A stretch of 64,000 nucleotides of DNA from Tetragonia tetragonoides (GCA_038025085.1 CM076148.1:32222501-32286500), one strand, 5' to 3'. Counted from the first letter of the stretch, positions 20,484-33,520 are shown. Translations and numbers: made by a program. Notes: generated by a model not told the origin, from the letters alone.

Positions 20484-23400
20484 ATGGGGTCAAGGGAAGG
20501 AAGGAGACAGCAGCATCAAAAGCAGCATGATTTAATACCTCTTGCTGCTTTGATTAGCAAGGAAATGAAGAATGAGCAACTTGGTAAGCCAACAGTTAGG
20601 CATGGTCATGCAGCTCAGTCTAAGAAAGGGGAGGATTATTTCTTGGTAAAGACAGATTGTCAGAGAGTTCCGGGCAATGCCTCTTCAACATTCTCAGTAT
20701 TTGCTGTATGTGATGACCCTTTTGTTACTATTTCTGGTTATGATTAAATTTGGCGTTTGCAAATTTTTAGAACTTCTGAAGTGAAATTGTGTTAAAATTG
20801 TGATCCTCTTTCTTGCAAGATTTGTTGGTAGCCTGGTGTAGAGGTTTCATGTAGTGTTCTTCTGATTTCATTTCTGAGTTTATGGGATAGTTGCTGATTG
20901 CACTGTTTTATTTATATTGTCATTCATTAATTTTAATCATTCTATACATGTGTAGTGTTGTCTGGATTTATGAGTTGTTCATTGGATGAAGAAGTAGAAT
21001 GCTGTTGTTTGATGCCCAATCAAACTTACATTTCCTAGGAAATTTGACTGCAAATGTTGCTGGTCGATTGAAGTCTGTGTTTTAGCCAAATTTCCTGGTT
21101 GAATATGAATCATGAACTGTCATGTAGTTCGTATTAATGTGCTTGATGGTTTACCCCCACCCTCCCCTTTGTGTTTGTACCAGGTGCCTGTTGAAAATAA
21201 TGCTGATATTGGGTCATCTGTATTGTACTATGAAATTGAGATGGCTTTTAAAATTTTTTCTAAAGAAGGATGTGCAATCTGAATTATCTGTTGCTCTGAG
21301 TTGTTAATGGTGTAGGACATCCTGATGACATATACTGTTTTCTGATTGAGGGGATTTTTCACACATTTGTTAACTTGATAAGCTTCTCTCTTTCTTTTCT
21401 CGGTGGATTTCCAGATCTTTGATGGACATAATGGAAATGCTGCTGCAATATACACGAGGGAAAACTTACTAAATCATGTTTTAAGTGCAATCCCCCGAGG
21501 ACTTGGGCGGGACGAATGGCTTCATGCCTTACCTCGTGCACTCGTGGCTGGGTTTGTAAAAACTGACAAGGAATTCCAGCACAAAGGTATCTTAATCTTC
21601 TGCTTCTCCCTTTTTTGAAAATGTTTTTTGAGAGAAAGAATCACATTTGTAAGTATTAATGTATATACTTTATGTGGGAATGCCTAAGCACTTTATCTTC
21701 ATTTTGTATAATCAGGGGAAACTTCTGGAACCACAGCTACCTTTGTAATTATAGACAGATGGACAGTTACTGTTGCATGTGTTGGTGATTCCCGTTGCAT
21801 TTTAGATGTCCAAGGACATGCAGTTTCAGATTTAACTGTTGACCACAGACTGGAGGACAACGTGGAAGAGTGCGTGTTTCTTCTTAATTTGTTGTTTACA
21901 TTTTTTTCCTTCAGTCTCCTTCCTAGATCCTGTAACTGATCTGGGCATTTAAATGGCAGAAGGGAGCGCGTTACAGCAAGTGGAGGTGAAGTTGGGAGAC
22001 TTAGCATTGTTGGTGGTGTTGAGGTGAGATGTCAGTACTTATGATCATTTCTGTTGTATGTTTTTATTTGTCAAGAATAATAAAAGACTAAGAGGTATTG
22101 GAATATACTTCTTAACTGAAGATGTTAACTTGCTTAATTAAACAAATTTGCTTAACTTGTGCAGATAGGGCCCCTTCGTTGTTGGCCAGGGGGTCTGTGC
22201 CTTTCGAGGTCAATTGGAGATGTGGACGTTGGAGAATTCATAGTTCCAATTCCATATGTTAAACAAGTGAAGGTATCTATCTAACATGAGTTTAGCTTGT
22301 GCATGTTAGACAATTACTTATATGCAAATTACTGTTTGACAGACTAATAATTATAATTCTCACCTCGTCGTTTAAGAACTTGTTTTTTTGCAATAAGATT
22401 CATTTGGTGTACCCTTTTGGTAATTATTGCTGAACCTTTTTCTTTTTATGGTATTGAAGCTTTCAAGTGCTGGCGGGAGACTCATTATTGCTTCAGATGG
22501 CATCTGGGATGCACTATCTTCAGAAGTAGCTGCAAAAGCTTGTCGTGGATTGCCAGCTGAACTTGCTGCTCGACAGGTTGTGAAGGTAATACACTTTTTG
22601 TTTCGGATGCTTTAATTTTGTTTACCTTGATTCATCATATGCATTACCGTACTCTGTAGCTTATATACCAGATATAGCTTGGTGAGCGTGCACTTGGCCT
22701 TGAACAATGTTAGACGTTTATTATAAATGAGTTTTTCGTATTGCTGGTCAGGAAGCGCTGAGGTCAAGGGGGCTCAAAGACGATACAACCTGCATAGTCG
22801 TTGACTTGATCCCTCCTGAAAATCCTCTGCCGCCATTGCCACCTCCAAAGAAGCATAACAAGCTCAAAGCTTTATTTTTCTGGAAGAAAGCGCGTGACTC
22901 TTCAAGCAAATTATCAAATAAGTTATCAGCTATGAGTATAGTAGAAGAGCTATTTGAAGAAGGCTCCGCGATGTTGGCAGAGAGGTTAGTACAGTAGTTC
23001 CTCCTTCATCATTTTGACTTGGAAATCATATATACGACTACCATTCTTTTTGTTTTGAAGAAACTTGTTGATTTGGATAGTTTATCTAGGTGAATAGAAA
23101 CGTCATTTTTCATGTTAGTACTTGGCTGAGGGTGTGATTGACGGAGTTCCTGAACTCTCTTTGAACTTCTTTCATGTTCTGGCTCTGTGATACTATACTG
23201 TTTTAGAATAATTTGAGGATCTGAGTAATTGATTGAAATTGTACAGCGTTCATCACAAAACCTCATATGAGGCGGCCTCATGGATGAGGCGTGATACATG
23301 TGAGGAAAAAAGTGATACCTCATGCACGAGGCTGCCTTATAAGAGAGTTTTTGAGCTTTGACACTCTGTTATTACACCCCCAATATAGTTTTGCAATAAT

Positions 23401-24656
23401 CTCATGATAGTTGTTTGGCAAAATTTTACATTTTTCAGTTTATTGGATGAAATTTCAATCATTGTCTTATAAGATTAGAAAGGATATTAGTAATATCCTG
23501 ATAAGGGTATTGAGAATCTGTTAGATAAAAGTGTTTAATTGTTTGTAATGGGCTGATGTGAACACAATAGGAAAGATCTCACCGATGAGGTTGGGGAAAT
23601 TTTTAGATATGAACTGGAAGTATTTAGATTATATGAATGGAAGCTGGAATCTACAGAGTTTGAATTTTGTGGGAGTTGTCTCTACCTTAAGTTCGTATGT
23701 TTGGGGCAAACAAGATGATGCTCATTTTTAGATGTTTCATGCTTCAGTCCATTGGACCAACTACTTACCCCGTGGCTTCTTGTTTGGCTTCATCCTGCCG
23801 TGGTGCATTGTTAGTTGTTACTTGTACTGGACGTGATGTCAAGTGTATTTGACAAAAAATTGTATGAGGCTGAAAATTCTACTTATTGATCTAGGGGCTT
23901 TTGTATATTAAGAGGTGACAATGCTCTTAGTTGCTGATTAGGAAAAAGAAAAGGGTTAATGCTTCACAGTTGGGAGTACTCTCACTTTGAGTGTAAAACA
24001 GAAAAACATGGGGCATCAGGCTTAAAGCTTGGATCAACCAGCCCAACAGTATGGTCATTCTTTGAAGTTTCTATCTCATTTTTCAACTTTAGGTAGCCCG
24101 TAGCTCCGATATGTCTGCCAAGAGCTAGCTTAGTTCTATGAATTCCTTCAATGTTCTAGTATTGCTCTTCATGGGAACTTCCCTGATTCTTATATATGTC
24201 ATCTGTACACTCTTATTTGTGCTAGTCTGCTGACCTACTAGCTTTCGACACACGTCTTCTCATTTTCTAGTTATCTTTGATGGATGTTTCTCAGATTACT
24301 CTTTTCACCATATCATTTATCCTTCATAACATTCATACTTATCATTCTTCGAAGCCAATTATTTCTTCTTTGTTTCCTTGGTGTCTTTGTACTATATCTA
24401 TCTGATCTAAAATATCCGTGCCTTTATGGATGGCAGATTGGGAAATGATGGGTCCTCTGCACAATCGACACCTGGTCTTTTCACTTGTGTTATTTGCCAA
24501 CTTGACCTTGCTCCGAGTGAGGGCATCTCAGTCCATGCTGGTTCCATTTTCTCCACCAGCTCCAAGCCTTGGGAAGGTCCTTTCCTATGTGCCGATTGTC
24601 GAAACAAGAAAGACGCCATGGAAGGGAAACGCCCTAGTGGAGTCAAAGTCATTTAA
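20484..24656 (+). CDS. Protein phosphatase 2C, Arabidopsis PP2C 5/12-like (8 exons, 432 aa)
   Basis: Exons: 20484-20705, 21415-21586, 21716-21869, 21960-22023, 22165-22272, 22460-22585, 22752-22984, 24437-24656. All introns are GT-AG, phases fit, and the sum is 1299 nt (432 codons plus stop). PP2C motifs appear in order: EDYFLV, FDGHNGNAAA, TSGTTATFVIID, ACVGDSRCI, TVDHRLED, CLSRSIGDVDVGEF, LIIASDGIWDALS, LKDDTTCIVVD. The Asp residues of DGH, SDG and DD are the metal ligands. Pro-rich and basic linkers follow (LPPLPPPKKHNK). The last exon encodes a small Cys motif (FTCVICQLDL ... FLCADCRNKKDAMEGKRP) seen in the Arabidopsis PP2C 5/12/15 group. The product is a Mn/Mg-dependent Ser/Thr phosphatase; its target is unknown. 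Intron 7 is long (1452 bp). Confidence 0.9.
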
Positions 24657-25781
24657 CTCCTGCTGATCTCTTCCATAACAAGTTGTTCCCCAACCAATTA
24701 ATTCTTTTAACCCTTGATTCCTTGGGCGGTCAATTCTTGAAATTTTCTTCTAATAATATTAGCTATTATACCTAGTGTATATGTAATCTTTAGAAATAAT
24801 TGATTATGTAGTATCAATTTGCTGTAGTTCTGGTATTAGGAGAAACTAGATGAGATTTGAGGCTGAACTTGTTAAGTTCAGGAGCGTGAAAGACTTGGGA
24901 CACTTATTCTTTGTGTACAGTAATGTAATAGAACCGTTAGTCGAAATTAACATTCTAATTATTTCCTGTCATGGTGTACACTGTACACATTTTGAAATTC
25001 TTGAAGCTTTCATTAATGTTGCCCCACTGGCCTCTGAACCTTGAGATCTAATTTATGCTCACATTCAGCAACTTGTTAGGGGTAAGGCTGTATACATCTA
25101 GGCCTTCCCAGACCCTGTTCCGGTGGCATAAAGGCTGTATACATCTAGACCTCTCCAGACTCCGCTCCTTGTTGTGGTTGTGACCGTTGTTGTTGTGACC
25201 GTGCTGTTCCCTTCCAATAACTCCATATACATATACTCTATCAATTTGTCGTGCCAGTTTGTAAACTAATCTAGTTATTGTGGTTATAAGACCGTATTGT
25301 AAATTAATCTAGCTAACGTGGGACTGAATTCAGTTTTTTTCCTAAATATCAATATAAAGTATCAAAACAATTTGAGTCCTCGAAACCTATGAAAAAAATT
25401 CTGAGTCCCCAAATTTGTAGTTAACTCTAGCTAATGAGCTGATAGAATAATTGTCTTAAGAACTTCGTTTTCAAAGTAAAGTCAAAGGACTTGTGTTCTT
25501 GGAGTTTTGTTTTGTAACACAGCTGAATTTTTATTCCAGTAAATAAAATGAGTTTTGCTATCCAAAAAAGGTAAAGTCAACGGAACTTACTTTTCAAACT
25601 CTTGTTCATTTGACAATTCTGATTTCTCTTTATGTCCACCCCTTTTTCTGAGTTTACTTGACTCAAAGTTTCTTTCTCCATAATGGCTCAACTGTATGCA
25701 GTCATAATCTATCCAGCTCAATCTAGATTTATAAGCCACTTGATAAGGAGCAATAGTACCTTCACCAATCTATCTAATACT

Positions 25782-25783
<2 letters not shown>
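24657..25783. other. 3' flank of PP2C and intergenic sequence
   Basis: The first about 250 bp should be the PP2C 3' UTR. Around 25090-25180 the sequence GGCTGTATACATCTAG occurs twice in 60 bp, a small tandem duplication. No gene seen. Confidence 0.4.

Positions 25784-25848
<65 letters not shown>
25784..25848. repeat. (TA)n microsatellite
   Basis: An uninterrupted AT dinucleotide run of about 65 bp. Confidence 0.95.
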
Positions 25849-25850
<2 letters not shown>

Positions 25851-25893
25851 TACTATGCAAATCTAATGGTTAACCCAGGCTTCATCAATTAAG

Positions 25894-26083
25894 TTAGCCA
25901 TACACCTTGTGTATTTTACACTCCATTGTCTCCTTTTTTTTGTGTCTATCTCTCTCATCTCCCTCTTTTCCCCTTCTTCACCATACCCATATTACCCCTG
26001 AAATCCCAAGGAGCAAGGGGCAAATTTGTCCTCCCACTCACAGAAGACAAGAGTGTGTAATATACACAGGGTGTATAGGTAGC
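25894..26083. mobile_element. MITE-like element with TACACC/TTACAC inverted ends
   Basis: The left end TTAGCCATACACCTTGTGTA plus TTTTACACTC pairs with the reverse complement of the right end CTACCTATACACCCTGTGTA plus TATTACACACTC. The 12-bp motif CCCAGGCTTCAT occurs just outside on both sides (25875-25886, about 26091-26102), though not directly at the ends. About 190 bp, non-coding. Confidence 0.5.
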
Positions 26084-26903
26084 CCTTTCCCAGGCTTCAT
26101 AGTTACCATCCCCAACTGCAGTGCCGTCACTCACAAGTCACAACCTAACCAGGATGCCACAATGTTTAAAGACAACTGGTAATCACAGTGAGGTATTTTT
26201 CTTGAAAGAATGCACAAAAGAAGCAAGGATAAGCGTTTTGCGGTATACACAAATGTCATGCAAAGATATTGTACTAGGATAGTCTTTGCAGTATTACTGA
26301 AACTTGTATGTTAGTGAAGGAAGGGTCACTGTTCATAATAAGTGAGCCCTACTTTTCTAAATAGTGACCTCATTTATTGTGAGTTGGTAGACTTGCTCGA
26401 ACTGTAAGATGTTAGTGATATCCTAGGAATCTAGGATGCAGACTTGTGTTGAAATGGACTGTTAATAATTGTACTGATTGGTGACTACTTTAAGAGTGGA
26501 GGGTGATGTGTGGGTATGTACAAAGAGTCCAGAGACAGTGTTTCTGCCCTGACAGTCTTTATCTTCATGCATGAGATACCAATTAAGTGTCTCTCTCATC
26601 CTTCTTGGCTGTACTCATATTTTACCACATATATTCTATAGCCCATCAATATCAATTTGGAAATATCTTGGCAAGCCGTTGTATGCCTTGTGGTTATTAA
26701 TCTGCTCAGACTAGAAAGACTGCATAAAGCAAGTCAACGGCGTTCTATAGACCTATTATCTGCTACTTACTGCTAGTCTGTGAGATTTGTCTTTATGACT
26801 TCTCTTGCACCTTTGGTTCCACATTTACTAGCATACTTGGTACAATAAAGAGCAGAACATTCTTAGTTAGAAAGTGAGTATCATTCGGACACGAACTTAG
26901 CAG
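26084..26903. promoter_or_regulatory. Upstream region of the LRK10-like gene
   Basis: Non-coding; should contain the promoter and 5' UTR of the receptor-kinase gene. No specific element could be assigned. Confidence 0.3.
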
Positions 26904-29900
26904 ATGTCCATGAAAAAAATTTCCTTGACAAACACAAAAATGGTTGCCAGTTTCTTTTCCATACACTTTGTCATCACAACTACTATTATCTCCTTAACTA
27001 TTCCAGTCTCGAATGGAAGTAATGCAGATTATACAGTCTGTTCTTCTCAGTACTCGTGTGGGTTAATACAAAATATCAGTTACCCATTTTGGGGAGGCAA
27101 TAGGCCTCAATTCTGCGGCCGTCTAGAGTTCATGCTCAACTGTCCTACTACTAGTGATTACCCTTTCTTAATTATTAATAGCACTACAAAACGCCCTCAG
27201 AAAGCAAGAGTTCTTAGTATAAATACATCCACTCATAAAATAGCCATTGCGCTATCATTTTCCTTTTCTACTCCTCTTTGCCATATCCGTGATAAGAGAG
27301 AATCGCTAAACTTTTCAACTACTTTCAAGCTAAGTCCAAGTGTTCAGAACCTTAGTTTATTCTATGGTTGTCCTAATTCAGTCTCAAATTTTCAGCCCAA
27401 ATCTATTAAATGCTTGAATAGTAATGGTTCCAATGGATCTGCTTTTTACTTTGCCGAGACATCAGAGACAATTAGAAGGGTGATTAAGTCTTGCAAGTCT
27501 ATCTATACAGTCCCGGTGCTTAAGAAAGGGCTACATGAGCTCAATACTGGAAATGCCACGCTTCTGAGTGTCTTGAGCAAGGGCTTTGAGATGGAGTACA
27601 TAGTGAATTTCACAGCCTGTACGACATGTAAGAATTCTGGCGGCACATGTGGTTCATCGGATGCTGCATCATCAAACTTCATATGTTACTGCCCAAATGG
27701 ACCGCAGCCATCAATGTGTCGTACGTATATGTCAGGTGAAGTTCATCCTATGGAAACATTAACCCTCACTTCAATTGTGAGTCATTAAGCTCGGTAATAA
27801 GCATACCTGAGTTAGAAATCAATCCGCCGGAAGTTGGAATGGTATCAATATAACATAAGAGTAACTCTAGACCAGAATCACAAAATGTTAAGAAAAACAG
27901 ATACTTGATGCTGCAGCAGAGGGTAAAATGCTGTTCTATTGCTCTCTATATCTCATTGTAGGCAAACAAAGAACAGCATGCTCAAGATGGTTTCTGCTTT
28001 TCTTGTTCTTTGTTCTCCTACAAAAAAAGAAAACAAAACAATTATGGTGTGATGTCAATGCATAGATCTTGTTAACTCGAGGGTAGTCAGTTATTTTCCT
28101 GCAGACTATAAATGTTTCAACCTAGAATTTGTTAGTAGTATTGCAATTTCATTAATTGCTTTTGTTAGTATTATTATATTTATTACTTTCAAGTAAAAGG
28201 CGGCACAAGTAGTTCACTTTGTGCTCACTGCATGGATGTGTAACTTGCAATTTAGTTTTCCTTTTTTCCTCAATAGATTTGGTCTGTTATTTCCTTAATG
28301 CTTTATTAAGCTAGCTGAATATGTACCTATAACTTGGTGATTAGGCGCCTTTCCTGAATAAGCCATGATCTGAGAGGTGTGGTGCGGCATTGCTCTCCTT
28401 AGGGAATTTGTGATTTGAACCCATTGTCAGTCTTGGTTTTTCTGACAACAAAAAGTGGAATACAGTCCTGTGGGTTTTACTTGTAGGAGAAAATTAGAAG
28501 CCTTTCCATGTAGTTTATGGCCATAATTATGATGCTTGTGATTTTCTTGCTTCCACTCCGTAAGTGTGATTCTTAGTCGGAATTGGACCACTTTTATCTA
28601 TAAATTAAATGCAAAGCTATTATCATAGCATGATATATGTTCTAATGTGTTGGTCACTGACAATTTTCTTTGCAACAATTGCAGAACGAAGCAAATTGGC
28701 TATCATTGGATCAGGTATTACACATGTTTTAAGTTACACTCCACTCTGTTTTATCTTGACATTAAAGTTGGAGATTTGATGCCCCATGAAATTTGTTATT
28801 CGTTTCTCGATTTGTTGCCCCTGCACATATTCTTCTCCGGAATGGAGTCTTGTCCTTGAGTTATCAAACAATTATTATTCATCAGATATGTCAAATTTTA
28901 GCTACTTAGTAAGTGCTATCAGTGCCTCGTAAGAAGATAGGGAATGTGTTGTTATGCTGTACGACTGCCTGATGTACATGATACAGCTAGTCTTCTATCA
29001 GCTGTTGATATTGATTCTAACGTTTTGTCATGCACTATTGCACTTGATGCAAATACATACTAAAACTATTATATTATGCTGAACGGAGCATGATGGAATA
29101 GATAAGTGCTCTTTGGTGTACTGGTGTGTTATTTGATAGCTCCTGTGTACATATAGCTGAGTTTTGTTTTGAATGAAATGTAGTTTAATTACCAAAAAAA
29201 GAAAATTCTTATAATTCAATTACAGGATTATCAAATGTATGACTAACGTAGGGATATTCTCTTTCTTAATCGCAGTTGCTTCAGCACTGGGGATGATGAT
29301 AGTGATTGTTTTATTCATATACTTCAAAAGAAGGCACACAGTTAAATCTTCGGTTTTGTGGGCTAGAGGAACAATGGAGAACCAAAATGCGGAGGCATTT
29401 CTGAAAAATTATGGATCTCTTGCCCCCAAAAGATACTCATATGCAGATATAAGGACGATGACCAATTCCTTGAAAGATAAACTCGGTGAAGGAGGTTATG
29501 GTATAGTTTACAAAGGAAAACTGGATGATGGCCATCTTGTGGCAGTGAAGGTGTTGAAGCAGTTAAAGGGGAATGGAGAAGAATTTATCAATGAGGTTGT
29601 AAGCATCAGCAGAACTAACCACGTCAATATTGTCACTCTTTTAGGTTTCTGTATCGAAGGATCGAAAAGAGCTCTTATCTATGATTTCATGCCAAATGGG
29701 TCTCTTGACAAGTTTGTATATGATGCAGCAAGTGGCCAATCATTGCCGTCTGAAACCCTGTTCCTTATTGCTGTTGGCATTGCTAGGGGACTCGACTACT
29801 TACATCGAGGTTGTAATACACGGATATTGCACTTTGATATTAAGCCTCATAATATTCTACTCGATGAAGAATTCTGCCCAAAGATTTCTGATTTCGGCCA

Positions 29901-30372
29901 TGCCAGATTGTGTCTCCAAAAGGATAAGACAATATCGATGTTGAATGCAAGGGGAACCATTGGGTACATTGCTCCAGAAGTATGTTGTAGATATTTTGGT
30001 GGCGTTTCCCATAAATCAGATGTGTATAGCTACGGGATGCTGGTCTTAGATATGGTCTGCGGTAGGAAGAATATTTCTGCTGAAGCTCAGTGCAGCAGTG
30101 AAATGCACTTTCCGCAATGGATATTCAATCGACTTGAAGTTGGGGAGGACGTTTCGCTTCATGGGAGTATGAATGATGATGAAAAGATGTTACAGACAAA
30201 GATGACTTTAGTGAGCTTGTGGTGCATACAAACGTATCCCTCAAAGCGGCCATCTATGACTAGAGTGGTTGAAATGCTAGAGGGGCCTCTTGAATCACTA
30301 GAAATGCCTCTATTGCCAGATCTATCTTCCCCTTCAAGTTCAGTATTTGATACTTCCACAATAACAGCATGA
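26904..30372 (+). CDS. LEAF RUST 10-like receptor kinase (LRK10L type, 3 exons, 647 aa)
   Basis: Exons: 26904-27720, a 30-nt micro-exon 28685-28714, and 29276-30372; sum 1944 nt (647 codons plus stop). Exon 1 encodes a signal peptide (hydrophobic to about residue 35), a Cys-rich GUB_WAK-type domain (CSSQYSCGLIQNISYPFW, FCGRLEFMLNC) and a WAK-associated Cys region ending FICYCPNG. The micro-exon joins in frame (RSKLAIIGS) to VASALGMMIVIVLFIYFKRR, the transmembrane helix. The kinase follows: G-loop GEGGYGIVYKG, VAVK lysine, HFDIKPHNILLD (non-RD catalytic loop), SDFG, GTIGYIAPEV. The donor at 27720 (GTACGT) and the acceptor at 29275 were chosen because only they keep the frame and give the family's TM junction; an upstream acceptor at 29225 leads to a stop. 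A plasma-membrane receptor; ligand unknown. Confidence 0.88.
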
Positions 30373-31194
30373 TATCAAGCTTTCCAAGGTTAGTTTTCAC
30401 TTTGCCCTTGAAGCAGTTTTTGAGTTTATTGAACATGAAGTGATTATAAAGTCAAAGCTATTTTGTGAGAATTTGATCCTTTAGGGGGGGGGGGGGGAGA
30501 TCTTCATTACATAGATGATAATGTTACGAGTTTGTTAATGTTAAATTCACCTACTCACCTTAGTCCCTCTGAACTTGTTGACTACAATATGTTAAAATTT
30601 AGATTATGATTTTTGTACTAGAAAAAGGACTAGCCGTTCAAATGCATTGGGATTTTTGATGTCCAAATTGCGGAACCTATACTATTGTCTTTCAATTATA
30701 GCATTTACACTTGCTGCTTGGTTTTCAGTCTCGGAATAGACTGCAAGTTCTACTTTGTAGTTTGTACCGCTTAAATGCAAACATTTCTCTCTTCTTGTTT
30801 TTTGGGTGTAACAGCGTAAAAAGCCAGAACATTTATTTTACAAACTCTGGAATAGGTTTGTACTCTAAAGTCTGCTGTATAAACAACCAAAAGAGAATTG
30901 CAAAATGAGTTATAAGAAACTTAGTTTCATGTTGAGTATAAGCTTCACTTAATCTTCTGTTTTTGTTTTGATCTTTTGGTCTGGACAAGGAGTGTTTAAA
31001 GATTAGACGTAGTCTGATAAGGAAGAGTAGTCCAATGATACATTCATGATTTTGGCTTATAAGAAATGATCCTATCTGAAACAGACTGTCCACCATTTCT
31101 AATGGAGCCAATAGCTTCACTACTTTTTGGCTTCGGAATATAATGGACTAAAGTAAAATGGCTCATAAAACTGTCGGCACCTCTTATTTATTGT

Positions 31195-31348
31195 GAAGTT
31201 GCCGATCGTCTTCGCACTTTAGATTTCGGGTCAAACAAAAACATCCTCTCTGTGAGACTCTCACAGGGGTAAGGCTCCGTACAACCGACCCCCCCTACCC
31301 TGCCTAGGCGGGAGCCTCTTTAGAAGCACTGTGATAATGTTGATGTTC
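31195..31348 (+). mobile_element. Au-SINE-like fragment (block A)
   Basis: The segment GAGACTCTCACAGGGGTAAG, then GCTCCGTACAACCGACC, then TAGGCGGGAGCCTCTT and a GCACTGTGATAATG end has the layout of the plant Au SINE 3' region, ending in TGTTGATGTT. The tRNA-like head is degenerate. No target duplication recognised. The block B copy is at 55019-55170. Confidence 0.5.
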
Positions 31349-31561
31349 ATGATCTTATCTGAGAAAGCACAACCATCAAACACATGGTCATTTTCCAGAA
31401 GGCAAACAAACATGTAAGGCTAACTTCAGGCTGGAGCTTCACAATTCTAACCATTGTAAACAGTCTTCCATGAGCAACTAGCTCTGAAATAAAACTTTGT
31501 CGAGGAACAAAGAACATAGTAGGTTTAGCAAACCTGAAAACAAATTCAGTATCTGCATCAG

Positions 31562-32033
31562 GCTCTTTGCGTCCCCTAGTTACAACGAAGTTAGAATTTA
31601 TCTCCCGCCAGTATTAAAACTTTTTTATTTGGTTGAATCAATGGGTCAATTGTTGCTTCTCTGCAGGGTGAAGAGTGTCATAGATGGCAACTACCAGACT
31701 ATACTATTTCTGGTTTTTGAGGTGAATGTGGACAATGGAGATGCCAGGGAAATGCACACCTTACACTGTAGAACAGTTTTTATGGGGGCTAACTCTTCCT
31801 TCTCTGTCAAGGCATCTCCCTCCCATGGCTGTAAGCCTAATTGCATCTATTTCATCCATGATTATAGGGAACTCCATCATGGAGGAGTATCTAAAATTTA
31901 CAGTGGGGGCAAAGATAGTGGGATTTACAATCTAACAACTGGGGAAGTCGAGGGCTGCAGTTACCATGGTTCATTATGTGTGACTAATTGTACTTCATCG
32001 CCTGCTATGTGGCTCGAGTCTCTTGCTTCGTGA
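31562..32033 (+). pseudogene. Truncated F-box/DUF295 gene, C-terminal part (block A)
   Basis: About 157 codons match the end of the intact F-box gene at 37370: SPSYNEVRIYLPPVLKLFYL, LLLLCRVKSVIDGNYQTILF, EVNVDNGDAREMHTL, GGKDSGIYNLTTGEVEGC and MWLESLAS plus stop. Compared with the intact gene region, everything equivalent to about 36893-38245 (upstream sequence, F-box and N-terminal two thirds) is missing, so the upstream flank (CAAATTCAGTATCTGC) joins straight into DUF295 sequence. There is no F-box and no proper start. Block B has the same truncation at 55385-55856, so it predates the A/B duplication. Confidence 0.85.
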
Positions 32034-33335
32034 TTCACCAATTTCGGCACATCATGTCTTTTGTAATTTCATGCACTCTTTTGTAAGTAATGAGTACTAG
32101 TTTTGAATCCATGTCTTTGAGGTGGTATAATAAATATAGTTGTTCAGATTAAGCAGCTCTCTTTTTACAGTACTGCAGTTCCTATTTCCTTTGTGTGCTA
32201 GTAATGTAGTTTGCTGTGAATTTGCTGAAGTTATGTACTAGTTGCACAATTTCTGTAGTAAGCATCTTGGTTGTTGGGGTATGTGGAGACTTAAAATGCT
32301 ACACCTGTTATTTTTCGTCAAACTCTCAGTTACTTAATTTGAGCTACATCCTTGTGCTGGAAAAGCTTAATCCAGAATCAGAAACTGCAGAGGGAACTCC
32401 AGGGGCAGAGAAGTAACTTCATTGACAGGCATAAAATTTGCTAACAAGAACCTGACATGAAGACTCATATGAGAAATTAAAGTCAAGTGCACCCAATATA
32501 GGTGGGGAAAAAAGGTGCAATTATGGTTGTATCTTATCCTTCTGGGCTTCAAGCTCATGTATGAGTGCAAAGTTGCTACAGATCACCAGTTTATTTTGGC
32601 ATATTATGGGGGTGTTTGGTTGGGTCTAAAGTAAAGGAATGGAATCAGTTAATCCATTCCATGTGTTTGGTATGCTACTTTTGGACTTGGAACTCAAGTC
32701 CCTCCGGATTCAAGTCCCCCCAAAACTAACACTACTTGGATCTCCCCAATTTGTAGAGGAATCAAAATGATACCTCCCTTTATTGTTTCATAAACAAATG
32801 AAAATAAAAATAAAATACACAAAAATGAAAATAACGCAGGTCTTGTGGTTATGAATCTGTATCTGCTCAAAGTTTTGGGTAAAGAAGCTTTTGCAAAAAG
32901 CATTTCAATTCTATATTGTAGAGCAAATAACTCTCATGGCTGATTTTCATAAGTAAAAACCTATGAAAAATCAGTAGTTGTCCCTTTTTGTTCTATGATG
33001 AAGAGTTGTGCCTCCCCTGCCCCAAATCTATGTCCTTTTCTGTTGCAGTGGTGTTTTCTTTCATTCTGTAGTCATACTACTTATGTACAGCATATGACTT
33101 TTCTATTATACTAACACTGACCGTTCAATTGTTTTTGTACAGATAAGAAAATTGTGATAATAGCCTGGTTAAGTAAGTACTCAGTGTATGTTTTTCATTC
33201 AGTCAAATCCATTTGATCAAGATACATACATTATTAAGTGACATACTAAAAACGAAAATTTGGTCGTAAACATTGCTATTTAGCTGCCTGTATAGTTACT
33301 TAGAATCAGAGTTGCTTTAGATTACCATGCAAAAT
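32034..33335. other. Non-coding sequence of block A
   Basis: The first part (to about 32420) is an old 3' flank that aligns loosely with 38717-39490. The remainder has no recognisable gene; TGTTTGGTTGGGT near 32615 resembles a MITE end but I find no partner. Confidence 0.4.
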
Positions 33336-33520
33336 AGAAACTATCAATGTTGGATGCAAGGAAGGACCAGTTCTTTGCTCCAGAAGTATTCTGCAGAAAA
33401 TTTGGTGGCGTGTGGCGTGTCATACAAATCAGAATTATATAGCTATGGTACGAGGATGTCATGGCCTTCAGTGGAATCTGCACTCGTTGGAGATCAGCCG
33501 CGAAAGAGGCCAAATGTCAT
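33336..33520 (+). pseudogene. Chimeric scrap: LRK10-like kinase piece joined to F-box piece (block A)
   Basis: 33336-33460 is a decayed copy of the kinase activation segment (29935-30045): CTATCAATGTTGGATGCAAG, CTCCAGAAGTATTCTGCAGA, then CATACAAATCAGAATTATAT, equal to the APEVCCRYFGGVSHKSDVYSYG region. It runs directly into 33468-33516, which matches the F-box region of the gene at 37370 (CTGCACTCGTTGGAGATCAG; VCTRWRSAAKEAK). Neither part can be functional. Block B keeps only the right half (57151-57285). Confidence 0.65.

Noticed and set aside
23265..23345. Short hairpin with CCTCATATGAGG and GATGAGGC motifs in PP2C intron 7
   Set aside because: Inverted motifs are visible, but no clean terminal repeats or target duplication could be defined.
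25090..25180. Second Au-SINE copy near CTGTATACATCTAG
   Set aside because: Only a short part resembles the SINE 3' region and there is no head, tail or flanking repeat, so I describe it only as a small tandem duplication.
29239..29275. Separate kinase gene starting at ATG 29239
   Set aside because: The ATG lies in the intron just before the acceptor at 29275. Joining to the extracellular exon gives the complete family architecture.
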